From: Xestospongia bergquistia
Lineage: Eukaryota; Porifera; Demospongiae; Haplosclerida; Petrosiidae
Length of the DNA stretch: 64,000 nt
NCBI GenBank assembly: GCA_963965975.1
Contig: OZ014411.1
Location: forward strand, 24,039,249 to 24,103,248
Direction: 5' to 3'
Part shown: one piece after another, positions 11,935 through 25,025 of the stretch
How the letters are laid out: every line of letters starts with the position of its first letter
Position numbering within the stretch: the stretch's first letter is position 1
The notes under the pieces: model-generated
What the model saw: the letters and a program-made list of their open reading frames with translations, nothing else
Databases searched by the model: none
Told to the model about the DNA's origin: nothing
Position numbers and translations under genes: made by a program

Positions 11935-14900
11935 AGTAGTTAATCTAAGTATGGTTCATTGTTATATTTGCCAACTTCATACAATGATAGAATTGATGTT
12001 GTGACGGAAAAGTTAGTTTAATTGACATATTCCCTACTAGAATATACATGTACATGTATAATAATTATATGATGACTATATGTCATGTAAAGTATATGAA
12101 CTCTACTGTATGAATCTTTAAGTAATAGCCATTGTATTAGCCATTAGTTTTCGTTAGGAAGAGGCTTTCCTTGCTAACTTATCCACCTGGTGTTGACAAT
12201 CACATGAAGGTAACTAAGGTCACACATCTGGACTATGAAGCCACTATACTAAACAACAATGATGAAGGAGGATATTATACTGATAAACATTGCACCAGCA
12301 GTGCTAAGATATACGTTTCTATGTTGCGTTGGAAACAGAATAACAAATCATGTGATAGTTGTGTTAGTTCACTTTACAACTTTAAATGGTGCCTTACTAA
12401 CATTTAATACTACTTTGTTGTCTGATAATACCATATGCTGTAGACAGTACATATGCATTTGTGAGAAACTGGACATATTTTAGTACAAACTACATTTAGT
12501 ATATTTAGCACAATTTAGTAAAGATATTAAAGCATTATAAGTCACTCACACACACACAACACTGAATTTGTAAGCTTTCTAATACATTTTAGTTTCTTAT
12601 TGCATTTATTTACTAAAGACATTTAAAATCTTTATGTACTAACAGCTTTATGTTGTACATGTACATGACATGTAAAAGATGATACCTTTGCATTGTAACA
12701 AGTGTACACGTGTAATGCACAAATGCTACAGACGTTTGTTTTCAATGTGGAAGGATCGTTCTTACAAACTTATTGATTGTGGTAATACGATACCTACAGC
12801 TGCCAATTACTCTGTACACATTATATACTGTACTGTTGATTTATAGCTATGTCACAAGAACAGGTGTAGCTTGGGACCACTTCCATATTGTAACATAATT
12901 TTCACTATCATTTCATTCCCTGTAATGTCTGGAATCTTTAAAATATAACTGTGAAAGGTAATCCATGTCTGTAAAGAATGTTTTGTGAACATTTTCTTCC
13001 TTTAAAGGTAAAATGTGTGACTTAAATGATTAAACTAACATATATCACACTTACGAAATATACTTTTTGTTAATAACAAATTTATCATTAATATAATAAC
13101 TAGTACATGTATTATATGTTTGTTATGTCTACTGGACATGTGTTAAATCTATAACTAACATACACTGGTATTAACCAATCTTATAATTGTTTTGAATTAT
13201 ATATTTAATATTCACTATTTCCAATTACATCATTTTATTTTATTGTTGTATACAACAATTGTGAAAGTAATTAATAAAATTTAAACACAATACACATGGC
13301 AACCAATTAATTTATTAGTGGTTTACCCTAAGTTCTAAACTATAAGTGTAATAGATTACAAAACTTTGAAGGTTATTGTGGGCTGGCTTTCTTTGTCAAC
13401 TAGCATTCTGTAGTCTCTGTAATCTAGTTTGTCGGTCTCTGTAATCTAGTTTGTCAGTCTCTGTAATCTTCAACAGTCACTTATCATTTACTGGTTACAA
13501 AACAATTAAAGGACATTATATATTATTATAGCCTTTTCTAATGAGTCTGACTTAATAATTCTATAACTACTTTGATTGAGGTCCATGTTATCATTTATAT
13601 GTTGTATGTTTACTTGTTATAATTACATTTAGGAATTAAAATAATTAACATGATGGACTTTACCCTTAACTATTAAGTTTGTATCAAATTAGAACAATAA
13701 TTGTCTCATTTGTAGTGATATTATTGTACATAACAACACTATTGACTGAAATGTATACCTTTATTTTATCTGCTACATTTACTATGAAAATGTAGTGTGA
13801 CTTAGCAATAATTTCTACATTATAGAAATATTAAGAGACTAGAAGCAGGTTCTTTTGTATTGGTACATATACTGTACGTATTGTACATGTATATGCATGT
13901 ATTGTACATGTATTATACATGTATTGTACATGTATTGTAGATGTATTATACATGTTTTGTACATGTATAATATATGTATTGTACATGTATTATACATGTA
14001 TTATACATGTATTGTATATGTATTGTACATGTATTATACATGTATTGTATATGTATTGTACATGTATTATACATGTATTGTATATGTATTGTACATGTAT
14101 TATACATGTATTGTATATGTATTGTACATGTATTATACATGTATTGTATATGTATTGTACATATATTGTACATGTATTGTATATGTATTGTACATATATT
14201 GTACATGTATTGTACATGTATTGTATATGTATTGTACATGTATTATAAATGTATTGTATATGTATTGTACATATATTGTACATGTATTGTATATGTATTG
14301 TACATGTATTATAAATGTATTGTACATGTATTGTACATGTTATTGTTTAGTGTAAGAGAGCTGTGATTGTTGCTGGTTTTAGTGTTCCAAGGTAGTTAGT
14401 CCCGTATGATATAGTTTAGCAATTTTAATGTTGATTTTATGAATGAGTGGTCATTTTGGACTGTAGAACTTGTTGTCTTAATATTGCTTTCTAGTTTGGG
14501 AATGACACATTATAGTACCGACCAATATGACCCCAACATTAGCCTGTGAGTTTTGAGTATTTGATTACTTTGTTGAGGTGGTTACCGTAACGACTTGAGT
14601 TACACGTAGCTCAACAAATGATGCAATCTAGTTTGTTTTATCATACAAGAATGTAATACAATATATGGAACTATGAACACAATGTAATATGTAGTATTGT
14701 AACATTATCATATTGTAGAGTGTAATACAATATATGGAACTATGAACACAATGTAATATGTAGTATTGTAACATTATCATATTGTAGAGTGTAATACAAT
14801 ATATGGAACTATGAACACAATGTAATATGTAGTATTGTAACATTAACATATTGTAGTGTAATAATGTACATGTACATGTATGAGGATAAAATTGACATTC

Positions 14901-17900
14901 TATGGTGTACTAATGTAACATTGATATATTGTAGTGCATCAGTGTGTCAGCTGTAGTTTATAGGAAGGGAAATTTTTGTTGATTACATTTTGTATTATCT
15001 GTTATTGTAACATGTCATTGTGGTTATATAATATACATTAGTATCTCTTTGTTCTTCTACAGATGATCCCTGGTATTTGGTAGAGAAAGATTTACTGGTG
15101 AGTTAATAGAACAATATAGAAATAAAATTAATTGCTAGTATATTTATACATGTACAATGTGTATGTACATGTACATGTAATATGTACATGTGGTTAATAA
15201 AGGTAGGTGGATGCAGTCATACAGACACTGTTTATTGATATCTCTTTTCAATTATTACTCAATATTTTTATGGTACATGATCTAATAGATCTACCATACT
15301 TCTTCTAAAATTTTGCCATTTTAAAATTTGATTTTCAAGACAAAAATTTATAGTTATTTTTAAATTTAGATCAAAGAAATCTTAAAAGAATTATGGTACA
15401 TGCGCTAATAAAAAATTTGCATGTACATTATTAGACAATAGGCACAGATTGATGTCATTTTGTTTTTTTTTAACATGAAGTTTAATTTATAAGTAATGGA
15501 CATTTCAATTATTTAGCAAATTTGTATTTGTTGCAAAAGCATATAACATGTTAATTGAATAGGAAAATAAAACAATAAACTCAAAAATACATTATTGTGA
15601 GTAGGCTAATAGATCTATATATTATGTAAGTAAACAGGAGAGACTATGTTGTGTTGACATTTGTTGTTTAGTAATAATATAATAATAGTCTTTGTTGATC
15701 GTGCATATCTATAACCTACTCCATTGATGTTAGACTTCTTTTGGCAGAATTGTACATGACAAATATTTCGTATGCCATTTTAGTCAAAGATTGTTTATGT
15801 TTCAAAGTAATTATCATTTCTTTGGGCTCTTGACAACTGTCACAGTTCATTGATATACCTTGAGTCTATATTATTATTATTATTGTTATAATTCAGTTGA
15901 TAAAGGACCGATTCTGTTGTCACATGAAAGAACTTCTGTGGTAGTTCTGTAACTATTTATAGTTAATAGAATTAGTGATTATGCCTTTGACCTTCCTTTA
16001 AAATAGGATTCCTTATTTTTCCCTTCGATCATTTGACGCATTATGAAAATACACTTTTATTTTCAAAACTCTAAATGACTGGGATTATACCTCAGGCCTT
16101 GTTTGTTTACAAATAGTACAATTAATTATTGATGAGTTTTCAATACATTGAATAGTTGATGCCATTGTTAGTGATGCTGTTTTGTGCAATTTCTTATTAA
16201 AAATGTAGTAAATATTTATATAATATACATGTACATTATGTAATTGTTGTGTACTATTTTTAGAATAAATTATTCACATTGTCTGTAGTTACATCACGTT
16301 CTAAATTAACAATGAACAATACTTATCATAAGGTTTCTATTACTAGTAACTAAATGAATTAACTACACCTCATGTGTACATTGTACATTGTGGTATGTGT
16401 ATTATTAATAGTTGCAGTCACACACAATATTGTGGTTATTACATTGTATTATACTTGGTTCAAATTTTTTCTCTCCATGTCCTCATAAATCCATTGTCAT
16501 CACTTATACATGTACAATAGTTTGATAAAGACTAGTTTTCTGATTTATAGTTTCTTCAATCATTGTTATGTACATGTACTATATAATTTATTTTTACTTG
16601 CCAAAAATTAGTTTATTATTAGTTTTACAATTCATACAATTTGTCGAACTTAATTCAATACTTTGAAGGACATTTTTTCAGTCATTACTAATCATAATAC
16701 TATTATGAGAATGAGTGTTTTTAATGTGCTCAAGACTTATTTGCTAAAAGATCAAGTACACTATCTAAGTACGTATTAAAAGTAGTAACATGAACAACTG
16801 AAAACTTGATTCGTGGATATTTGGAACATTTTCTTCTAAGATTAACTCTTTCGGATTGGATCATTGAATGTCATATCAACACATTTTAATTGATACATTA
16901 CATGTATTAAGGACGTGCAGACATTATTTATAGTCATTCTATCATATTATTAAAACAATAACTATTAACTGTTGAAATCTACTCATACACTACCTTTTGT
17001 GTTAAAAGTTTTTCATCTGTCCTTGTAAATGTGCTTGAAAGCATTCACATCATACAAGTGTAGGTGATTCATACAATGATAGTACTTAAGATAGTTGACC
17101 TTCGTAAGTAAGTGTCTAGCCACATTCCTGATTGTGTGGTATATTAATTTGTAATTATTATGAATTGTTACGTTTTTCATATTGAAAGTTACGTGATCCT
17201 ATTTCCTGGATCACTCCCTTACTGTGATACCAGACATACCACATTAAAATGATACTAGCTTTATTTAGGACTTCAAATATGGACTATATGAACCTACAGT
17301 CTTCGTGACCTTAGTAACGAGTTCAGTTTAGTTTCGGTACTCACGCTTTGTCGGCATGTTATGGGTATTTTTTGGTTGCCGTGTTCTTTGATGAGCTCAA
17401 TTCCGTTCTGATAGTCTATAATTGTTCTTTGACATACTATATATGTAGTTATGTTATGTAGACTATGCTCTCTTTGTGTGTTTAATTCCGGTTTGTGCAT
17501 CAATTTGTTCTTTGTCAGCATATAGTTTGGGTTGATTGGATGCTTTATGGTGACGTGGTCTCCTTTTGTGATCTTGTGAGCTTAGTTCCGTTTTATTAAT
17601 CTTTGTCAGCATTTAGTGGATTGATTGGATACTTTATGGTGACGTGGTCTCCTTTTGTGATCTTGTGAGCTTAGTTCCGTTTTATTAATCTTTGTCAGCA
17701 TTTAGTTGGGTAATTTATGGTGACGTGGTCTTCTTTGGTGATCTTAGTTGCGTCTATTACTTGTTGTCAGCATTTATGGAATATATTCTAATTGTACATT
17801 AAGATCACTCTAACATCATATACCCAATTATAGTCAAAATGTCACAATAATTAATATATCAGCATGATCTTGCATATATTACTTGTACATGTATGTACAT

Positions 17901-20900
17901 GATGTCATGGAAAGTCTTATAGTTCAATCCCCTATCTGTAGCTAGTTATCTACAGACAGCTATACATGTATATATGTTCAGCTGTCCGGATGCAACAGTT
18001 AGACATGTTTGGGATGTTTAACCTGATAACCATTGGATGAGTGAGTACTATGCATTGAACAGCTGTACATGTGGTTCAAAATGACTGGTTCTGTGGTATT
18101 CAAAGTTTGTAGAATAGCTACAAGACTTTGTGTCTTGCTCTTTTGAAGTGTATCAGCAAATAAGCTTGACGGTTAGAGAAAACAGTCATTTCCCTGAGTG
18201 CTATATAGTAGACTAGTAGTGCATTGCTTTGTAGAAAATAGAATTACAAAAATCTGATTTGAAAAGATTTAAATTACTAAAAAATCATCACATAATCACT
18301 AATTGAACAGTACAGCATTGAAATGTCTTGGAAAGTGGAGAACTAACAGTGTCTACAAATATAAATATTAGAAAGCAGAGAAGCTAACTGGCTAGCTTGA
18401 AATGTTTGATAACTATGCCAGATACAGTAGTAGCTAATTAAATTTATGTTACTGCATCAATGTTGAGGCATACTTTATTCATCACGTTTACTAATACATA
18501 AACATTTACAATACATATCATTTGCTGTCAGTATCTTTAGTTTAATATGCTGTTATAATAGGTACTGAATATAAGCACATCATTGTTATATAACCACACC
18601 ATTCATATAAGCACACAAGTGTGTTTTTAATCAAACTATTGCTATACTATCAATGAGTAAGTTTTTCCTCCTGTTAATTCCAAGTGCCTTTGTACATGTA
18701 TGTATGTATGTGTATATGTGTGTATATATATTATAATATACAGGATTTCGTAAATATTTTGTATTTAAGAGCTATAACAATTTCATTGACCATTACCAGC
18801 TTCTTTGATGACTCTTCTAATTGTAAAGTGATATGATAACAGTTAGTAGTAGTATATCTTAACAAACTATTACTATGTCAAACATTACTTGTTTTATAAA
18901 TCAAATATTAATTAACAAATAGAATGACATTAGAAATATATTCCTCATAGTGGGCTCATACTATAAAATTTGAAGGTATACTTCTTATAGAGTTACTGTC
19001 TAGTACAAATTAGTTAAATTATTTGCATGCTACTAAAGTCTCTATGACTTTAATCAAATATATTAATATCAAAGTGCAATGTATTGTTATTACATTTAAC
19101 TTACAATATAACAATAATCTATCTCACTTTGGTTAAATAATTCAGATTAAATTAAATAAAGTGTACATATACAATAGCCTACTATACAATACAGTATATA
19201 CTAGTATGTACATACTATTATACAACCTATTCTATTGTCCATTACATGCAAGGGATCATCTTTTTGAGGGATATACCTTGTCGTGACTAATAATAGTAAT
19301 TTGATGTACATATATGTAAATATTGACTAATTCCATTATTTTTATCTACAAATATTATTATTGACATTAATTGTTAAATACTGTACATGTAGTAATTGAC
19401 TACATTTGGTAAGTAGCTAGGATATTGAAAGGTGGAGGAGTTACAACTATACGTTAGTAAAGGTTTCTATTGTGATAGATCATTTCATAGTACATGATTT
19501 GACGATTATAGAACGCAATTAGTCTACTTTAACGTGTGATAATATTACTGTATTATTTATGAACATGAAGGTTATAATATATTATAGTCTGACTTAAACT
19601 AAATTACAAGATTAAATATTGTTGTTGTATTATTGACACCATGTAGCTGATAAACATGTTTGTTTCATGATATCAGTTTTTTATGATGATATAATACTTT
19701 AATGTCATTGAGTGTTGATTGCACTTTAAACTTTTATGGTAACTAGAGTATTGTGTAACTTTGCGTTGCCAGAAATTAAGATTATAACAGGCTACCATAG
19801 CAAGTTATGTCAATATCTCGTTGTGTCAAGGTAATTAATACTGTGTATCTGTATTACTGGTAATTTGATATTTGAAAGAAATGTGAACTAGAAGTAATTG
19901 TTTTTTATAATGAATGAAGTCATAGTGATAAAATGCTTTTTTAATAAGTAAATATACATACACATTATACATGTACATGTATAATGTAATTAACTTTGTA
20001 TATATCGAATATGTTAAGACATGTCTTCATTCTTGTAAACTTTGTGGGAAATGATGTTAAAATGATGTAATGTGTTTGGGTTTATAAAAATTGGTAGAAT
20101 TATGTGTCTAATAGACTGTCACATATCATGTCAATAGTGTCCCCAATATCCAATGATCTGATCTTAAGAATGTCTAGCTGGTAATGATATGATTAATGAC
20201 AGGTGTACATATTGTCATAGGTACATGTAAATGTACTTTAATGTTAAGACACCAATTGCCATATATTGATATATATTAGCTACATCAGCATAACTAGGAT
20301 ATATTTTGTGTAGTAATTTTGCACTATCATCAGTTTGTTTATTTTCCCTTACTGTATGTTTGTATTAAGTAAATTAGTATTATGACCTATGTACTCTTCA
20401 CATGATCACAAGGGATTGTAGGTGATAATGATGTGGCAACATCTATGTAGGGAGGTTTTACATACATATAATATACTAACGTACATTATATATACTATAT
20501 ATATATATATATATGTATGTTTTAGTGAAACCTTATATATAATGATGTCATAACAATGACTGCGATGTCAGCAAACAATGCACAGTGAATATCTGGTACT
20601 GAAAGTAATATAGGTAATTAATTACAGGTACATGTATCAGACTGGATGTTATACAATGTACTACTATTACACTGTATAGCGTAATTATCTCAGCAGTACA
20701 TGTACATTGTACATTTAATATTAATGGCCATACACATTAGTTTTATATTGACAATAATTATCCCATAGTCGTCTACATGTATAATATTATATACATGTAC
20801 ATTGTAATAGAATTATTGACAATAATGTTTCCAAACTGTTAATATATATCAGTATCATTAATGAGGAGTATACAAACAAACATTAAAAATGAAAACATTT

Positions 20901-22525
20901 TTGTCAATTTCAGAATATGATTCACTAAATTACTACATACAATATAATGTTATGTACATGTATATATAATATTATTGTAGTATGTACACAACATATTATG
21001 TACAGTGTATAATGTATAGTAGTATGGCTTGACTAACATAAACTAGTTAATTTAAGTAAATTAATAAATTAATTTAGATAGATAAGGAAATTGGAACTAA
21101 CTGTTATTGTATTTTATTGTATTGACTTGTTCCAATGATGTGGCATACTAAATACACACACATATACAATTATACATGTATATGTACATGTATAATTGTA
21201 CATGTATATGTGTTACAGTAAGATTGTGTATATAGGAATTTTGCGAGATCCCTGAAACTTTTAGGGAGTTTGTGAAATCACTTTTTCACTTAGCGACTTC
21301 AGGTTAGGGTTTAGGGTTTAGTGTTTTATGAAGTCCCTAAGTGAAAAACTGATTTCACAAACTCCCTGAAAGTTTCAGGGATTTCGCAAAATCCCTATAT
21401 ACACAATCTTACTGTAACATATATATTGTACATGTATATATACAATACATATATATATACATATATATATGTATTGTATTAAATAATGTTAATAATAAAA
21501 TAAATCATAAATTTCTCTGTTATTGACCAATCAGACTGCAATACTTTATTTATTGCTATCATTGTAAGAATTATTGTAAGACTGCAATACTTTATTTATT
21601 GCTATCATTGTAAGAATTATTGTAAGACTGCAATACTTTATTTATTGCTATCATTGTAAGAATTATTGTAAGACTACAATACTTTATTTATTGCTATCAT
21701 TGTAAGAATTATTGTAAAATATTTGGCTCTTTCATAAAAATATTAAACTAAAGAGACTAATTATTATCACCAAAAGAGTACATATGTCTTAATAGGAACT
21801 ATGGCCTCTTTCATTTGTGGCCAAGTTGACTTCTCTCTATATAACTACCAATATTTAAAAGTGATTAATTTGTATTAAAATGAGAGAGAGAGGGGGGGGA
21901 GCCTTGTCTAGCGAAATTTTAACTTCTTTAAGAAGCAATACTTCCATACTTTATTATAATTTATTAATAATGTGATACAATGTGTCTAAATGAAATATAG
22001 ACTTAATTACAAGTGTTGTTTCTTAAAGTGATTAAAATTTCACAATGAAAATTTGAGTGAAAAGAGCTGGTTATTTCAGATTTAGATCTCACATGAAAAA
22101 CTACACTCTTAAGAGACTTACCAATTACAATATTATGATATGTAGAATGCTGATATTGAGTTTTTTATTGTTAGCAGTAATTGAACGTCATCCATTTCTT
22201 CAATGAATTCTGCTCTAAACCACAATACTTTTGACCCTTTTAGCACTTTTTGCTTCAATCAAATGTCTCTCTGTATAAAATACTTTGAATAGTTAATTGT
22301 ATCCATCTTTCTGTCTTCATTAAATATTCATTGGTGATGTTCATATGTTTGTTCCTATGGCAACAGCCAATCAGATTGCAATTACATTTTAATTCACTGA
22401 TATAACTAAGAAAAAGTCCAATTGCCAACTGATTGTCAATAACAGTAAAATCAATGATATATTGGTATTAATTTCTATATATAATTTGCATATAATTATA
22501 AATTTAGAGTAAATTTCCCTACACC

Positions 22526-22558
<33 letters not shown>

Positions 22559-25025
22559 TATATAAACTTGTGATATATAAAATGTGATATCAATGATATT
22601 ACATTCATAGTATGTTATATGTTATTACTTTGTATTATTATTTGTTATTATAGGGTCGTGAAAAATATGATCAGTTGTACAGTTTTCAACGCTACAATAG
22701 TAGAAATGTCAAGTGTAATAACTGTCGTCAAAAAGGACATACGACTAGTACCTGCCCACATACCAAAGTAATAATGTTAACTTGTATCTTTGTACATGTC
22801 TCTCTCTCTCTCTCTCTCTCTTCCCATTTCCAGCGTCATAGTGCATGTTACTTGTGTGGAGATATTACACATTTAATTAGTAGATGCCCAGAGAGCAGAT
22901 GTCAATATTGTTTCCAATTAACTCACAGAGGACGGGTAAGAATTTGTATATACAATTACAATTACAATAATATATTATATTAACATATTGTGTTTGTAGT
23001 AAATGGATTTGAGTGAAGTTTGTGACATATTATACAGTGTTGTTTGTAAGAGTGGCTACTTTAAAAAATAACATGAGTTTACATAATTTATCACAAATAT
23101 TAATCAATCTTTGTTCTATTACTAATACTAGTAAGTGTTGTTATTTTGTAAGAAGACATTTTGGCTACAAATAGGAGGCCATATTCACTATCAGCCTATA
23201 CTTTTAATAACACCCAATGTACTTACAATCTCATGACAATCCTTTTTTGCTGCACCAGAAAAACTGATGTTTTTAGTTTTGGAACTTTCTTAAAAGCTGT
23301 AGCCTTTACAAACTTACTATAAAATACAGCATTTGGATGACATAATACGTACAGAATATTCACATCAAACATTTCTCCTTTGCAATTATTGAGTAGCATT
23401 GTTTCTTGGAAGAATACTGGAAGGAGTGGCTCTAAGCCATGATATCTTTGACCTCTTTGAGCATACTAATATCAATCAATACTCTCTCTAATTTTCTCAC
23501 AGAGGGTGATTAAGAATTTATATAAACAGCAGTCTATTATACTAATGTACTTGTATAATTTATATATCTTTTACTCTTCCTTTATTTAGCCTTGTCAAAG
23601 ACATTTAGCTAATCCACACAATAATTGTTTAAGATGTTATATGTATGGACATGGAGAGAAAGTGAGTCATATTATATACATAGTTATTATATACATTGTA
23701 TAATAAAGGTATGGACTATATTATTGTGTATGACAAATCTCTTTCAGTGACTTTTCTTAGTATAATGATTGATGATCTATCTATTATAGGTATGTCCTGA
23801 AGTGTGGCGTCAGTTTCATAACACCACAGTAAGGTCCATTAATAATATATAATATATATCTAGTGGTATAACTCTATATAAATGTATATACATGTATAAA
23901 TTATGATATAGAGTGTTTTCAATAATGTTAGTATATAACTAAATGGTGTTCCAATGACCTTTATTATATTACAGGGTAGTGATAATAAACTTGTACATCT
24001 AAAAAATCAGAGACAAGACAAGGCAATCTATTGTTTTAATTGTGCTGAAGCTGGTCACTTTGGACATGTAAGTAATATACATGTACATGTAATATAGACT
24101 TACATTAATACATGTACATATACAGGTAGACTATAATTTAAGATGGAAGCTAAATTTACATTTTTACATATTCATACCATTATATACATGTACATATGTG
24201 TGTACATTTTGATATCTTTTATAGGAATGTTCAAAAAATAGACCTCGTGGTTATCCACTTCCTCTTTTTCCTTATATTGCACGATATGATGACTCAGCAT
24301 ATCCTCAAAAGAGAAAGAACAGTGTGAACTTGCCCAGTCCTCACAAAAGACGATCATCATGTGTAGCCGTACTAACAACTGATAAAGAACATAGACAAGA
24401 ATATAGCAGTCAGAAAAATAGATTGTTGGAAAGAAAGGTATCTGGGTCATCATCATCTTCAAGAAGATCATTCTATGACAACTCTTCAAAATTAAAATCA
24501 TTTGATAATGATCATCACAGAAGAATGTCTTCACCACAACAGTCTCTTTTGGGACCACGTCCAGATTTATCACCTGGTCGAAGTCACTCTACACCTAATG
24601 GACCTCGTACTATTACAAGAACACACACACCTGGTAGAAGTTTATCATTTGAACATGTTAGGACACCTGAAGATATATTGTATAGACAACCACCACCTCG
24701 TGGTGAGCGACAAGAACTTATGGAGAGAAGAAGAGAAAGTTACCATCATCCCTACCATGAGACTCATTTCCCTCGTACTCCCCTGCATGGTGCTCTTCCC
24801 CCTTCTCCTCCTTTTCCTTTTCCAAATGACATGTCCACACCTTTTCCTTCATATTCTCCCCCTCATTTTTCTAGAGAAGACCGCCATTTTATCAGAAGAG
24901 AGAGACAACATTCTGGTACACACTACAGTGAAGACTTTGCTTACTCTTCACTAAATCAAAGGAGTTATTATGACCACACCCACTATAGAGATAAACGTAA
25001 CAGTAGTCATAGACATCGTAAATAA
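4712..25025 (+). CDS. ZCCHC7: ZCCHC7/Air-like zinc-knuckle protein (multi-exon)
   Basis: Ten exons join in phase with GT/AG borders: 4712-4848, 9878-10114, 10302-10415, 15063-15097, 22654-22767, 22834-22935, 23590-23661, 23790-23828, 23975-24067, 24225-25025. They encode about 580 aa plus an uncertain 5' exon. Order: acidic/Ser-rich start with DRIYAQLHF; two SUMO-interaction-like cores (DFIIIDSSP, DVIILDLSP), then a Lys-rich run; an acidic linker with DPWYLVEKDLL; then five zinc knuckles: CNNCRQKGHTTSTC, CYLCGDITHLISRC, a variant knuckle beginning CQYC that continues across the next splice, CLRCYMYGHGEKVC followed by PEVWRQFHN, and CFNCAEAGHFGHEC. The C-terminus is a Ser/Arg/His/Pro-rich tail. 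The knuckle series and the WRQ(F/Y)H motif are characteristic of ZCCHC7, the animal Air1/2 counterpart that binds RNA in the nuclear TRAMP complex and helps exosome surveillance. The 3' part has been copied at least three times downstream. Confidence 0.9.
6465..6493. repeat. (AAT)n microsatellite
   Basis: About ten uninterrupted AAT units within the intron. Confidence 0.9.
7218..7259. repeat. 42-bp perfect palindrome without spacer
   Basis: The left half, ATAATTACCACATTTACATGT read from 7218, is followed directly by its exact reverse complement. It is centred on the ACATGT/TACATGTA motif that recurs through the window. It could extrude as a cruciform. Confidence 0.9.
8035..8503. repeat. 20-bp satellite array, about 23 copies
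   Basis: The unit is ACAATGTACCTTATATATGT with three variable positions (acaA/Gtgtacc; ttataT/G/Catgt; one accAtgtacc and one accAtata variant). Variants are clustered: runs of TATAGATGT, then runs of TATACATGT, then ACAGTGTACC. This points to local unit duplication. Long open frames here, with Met-Tyr-Asn-Val-Pro-Tyr-like periodicity, follow from the absence of stops in the unit and are not a gene. Confidence 0.95.
9150..9335. repeat. 107-bp tandem duplication
   Basis: GATACAACACTGATATAATA begins at 9150 and again at 9257, and the following roughly 80 bases match almost exactly. The sequence is rich in GATA/ATAAG words. Smaller internal repeats (AATAAGATACTGAT) suggest slippage. Confidence 0.85.
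9453..9491. promoter_or_regulatory. Two perfect kappa-B-like palindromes
   Basis: GGGAATTCCC occurs at 9453-9462 and 9482-9491, 29 bp apart. Each is a perfect match to the NF-kappa-B consensus in DNA that otherwise has very few G/C runs. They lie about 400 bp before the exon at 9878. Function is inferred. Confidence 0.35.
10671..10711. repeat. (TA)n microsatellite
   Basis: A pure TA run of about 20 units. Confidence 0.9.
11530..11713. repeat. 48-bp minisatellite, 4 copies
   Basis: GTCTAAAAGAATACTTAG recurs at 11538, 11586, 11634 and 11682, exactly 48 bp apart. The copies are nearly identical; the first and last read AGAATAGTC and the middle two AGAGCAGTC. This indicates recent expansion. 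Confidence 0.95.
11872..11933. repeat. Alternating CG/TG microsatellite
   Basis: A purine-pyrimidine alternating tract: CACGCGCGCACGCATG followed by about 25 TG units with one TA interruption. Such tracts can adopt Z-DNA. Confidence 0.9.
13867..14341. repeat. 11-bp satellite with 33-bp higher-order unit
   Basis: Three related 11-mers (TGTACATGTAT, TATACATGTAT, TGTATATGTAT) alternate in order, giving a 33-bp higher-order period across much of the array. Because 33 is a multiple of three and the unit lacks stops, several frames on both strands stay open for 64-166 codons with an 11-residue Tyr/Cys/Ile/Val/Leu period. These are by-products and are not annotated as genes. Confidence 0.95.
14652..14860. 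repeat. 69-bp minisatellite, 3 copies
   Basis: GTAATACAATATATGGAACT starts at about 14653, 14722 and 14791. The copies are almost identical. The period is a multiple of three, which explains a 23-residue periodic open frame on the minus strand. Confidence 0.95.
17300..17775. repeat. Degenerate ~85-bp minisatellite
   Basis: GACGTGGTCTCC/TTC blocks recur at 17552, 17641 and 17722 (spacings 89 and 81), each followed by GTGATCTT...CTTAGTT and TTTGTCAGCATTTAG. The two central copies are near-identical. More diverged copies extend left to about 17300 (CTTCGTGACCTTAGTAACGAG, TTTGTCGGCATG) and right to about 17775. It is unusually CpG- and G-rich for the region. The open minus-strand frame here has no gene features. 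Confidence 0.8.
21165..21200. repeat. Short palindrome beside the fold-back element
   Basis: TACAATTATACATGTA and its reverse complement flank a 4-base TATG spacer. It abuts the larger inverted repeat at 21212. Confidence 0.8.
21212..21418. mobile_element. 207-bp fold-back (MITE-like) element
   Basis: The left arm from GTTACAGTAAGATTGTGTAT (21212) through about 88 bases ending CACTTAGCGACTTC is mirrored by a right arm ending ...CTTACTGTAAC at 21418, with only a few mismatches. The short central loop contains GGTTAGGGTTTAGGGTTTAG, a telomere-like run. No transposase is present. Near-complete terminal symmetry fits a non-autonomous fold-back or MITE element; no clear target duplication was seen beyond AT-rich flanks. 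Confidence 0.7.
21535..21717. repeat. 46-bp minisatellite, 4 copies
   Basis: ACTGCAATACTTTATTTATT recurs at 21535, 21581, 21627 and 21673 (the last reads ACTACAATAC), exactly 46 bp apart. The copies are near-identical. Confidence 0.95.

Larger units (their letters stand above)
10416..15062 (+). other. Long intron of the ZCCHC7-like gene
   Basis: A 4.6-kb intron whose flanking exons join in phase (CCT A|AT GAT). It holds TA and TG microsatellites, a 48-bp minisatellite, an 11/33-bp satellite and a 69-bp minisatellite. The short frames near 10950-11430 and 12171-12480 show no protein features, so no gene is called. Confidence 0.7.
15098..22653 (+). other. Very long intron before the zinc-knuckle exons
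   Basis: A 7.6-kb intron separates DPWYLVEKDLL from the first zinc-knuckle exon. It contains the 85-bp minisatellite, a fold-back element and a 46-bp minisatellite (all listed separately), many TACATGTA words and short TA runs. No independent gene was supported on either strand. Confidence 0.65.

Noticed and set aside
13867..14366. Several 64-166 codon frames on both strands
   Set aside because: Produced by the 11/33-bp satellite; no start context or domain.
17294..17521. Minus-strand 75-codon frame
   Set aside because: Lies in the degenerate minisatellite; no recognisable motif.
24172..24573. Minus-strand 133-codon frame, also present at 36679 and 49844
   Set aside because: It is antisense to the ZCCHC7 last exon and recurs only because that exon is duplicated.
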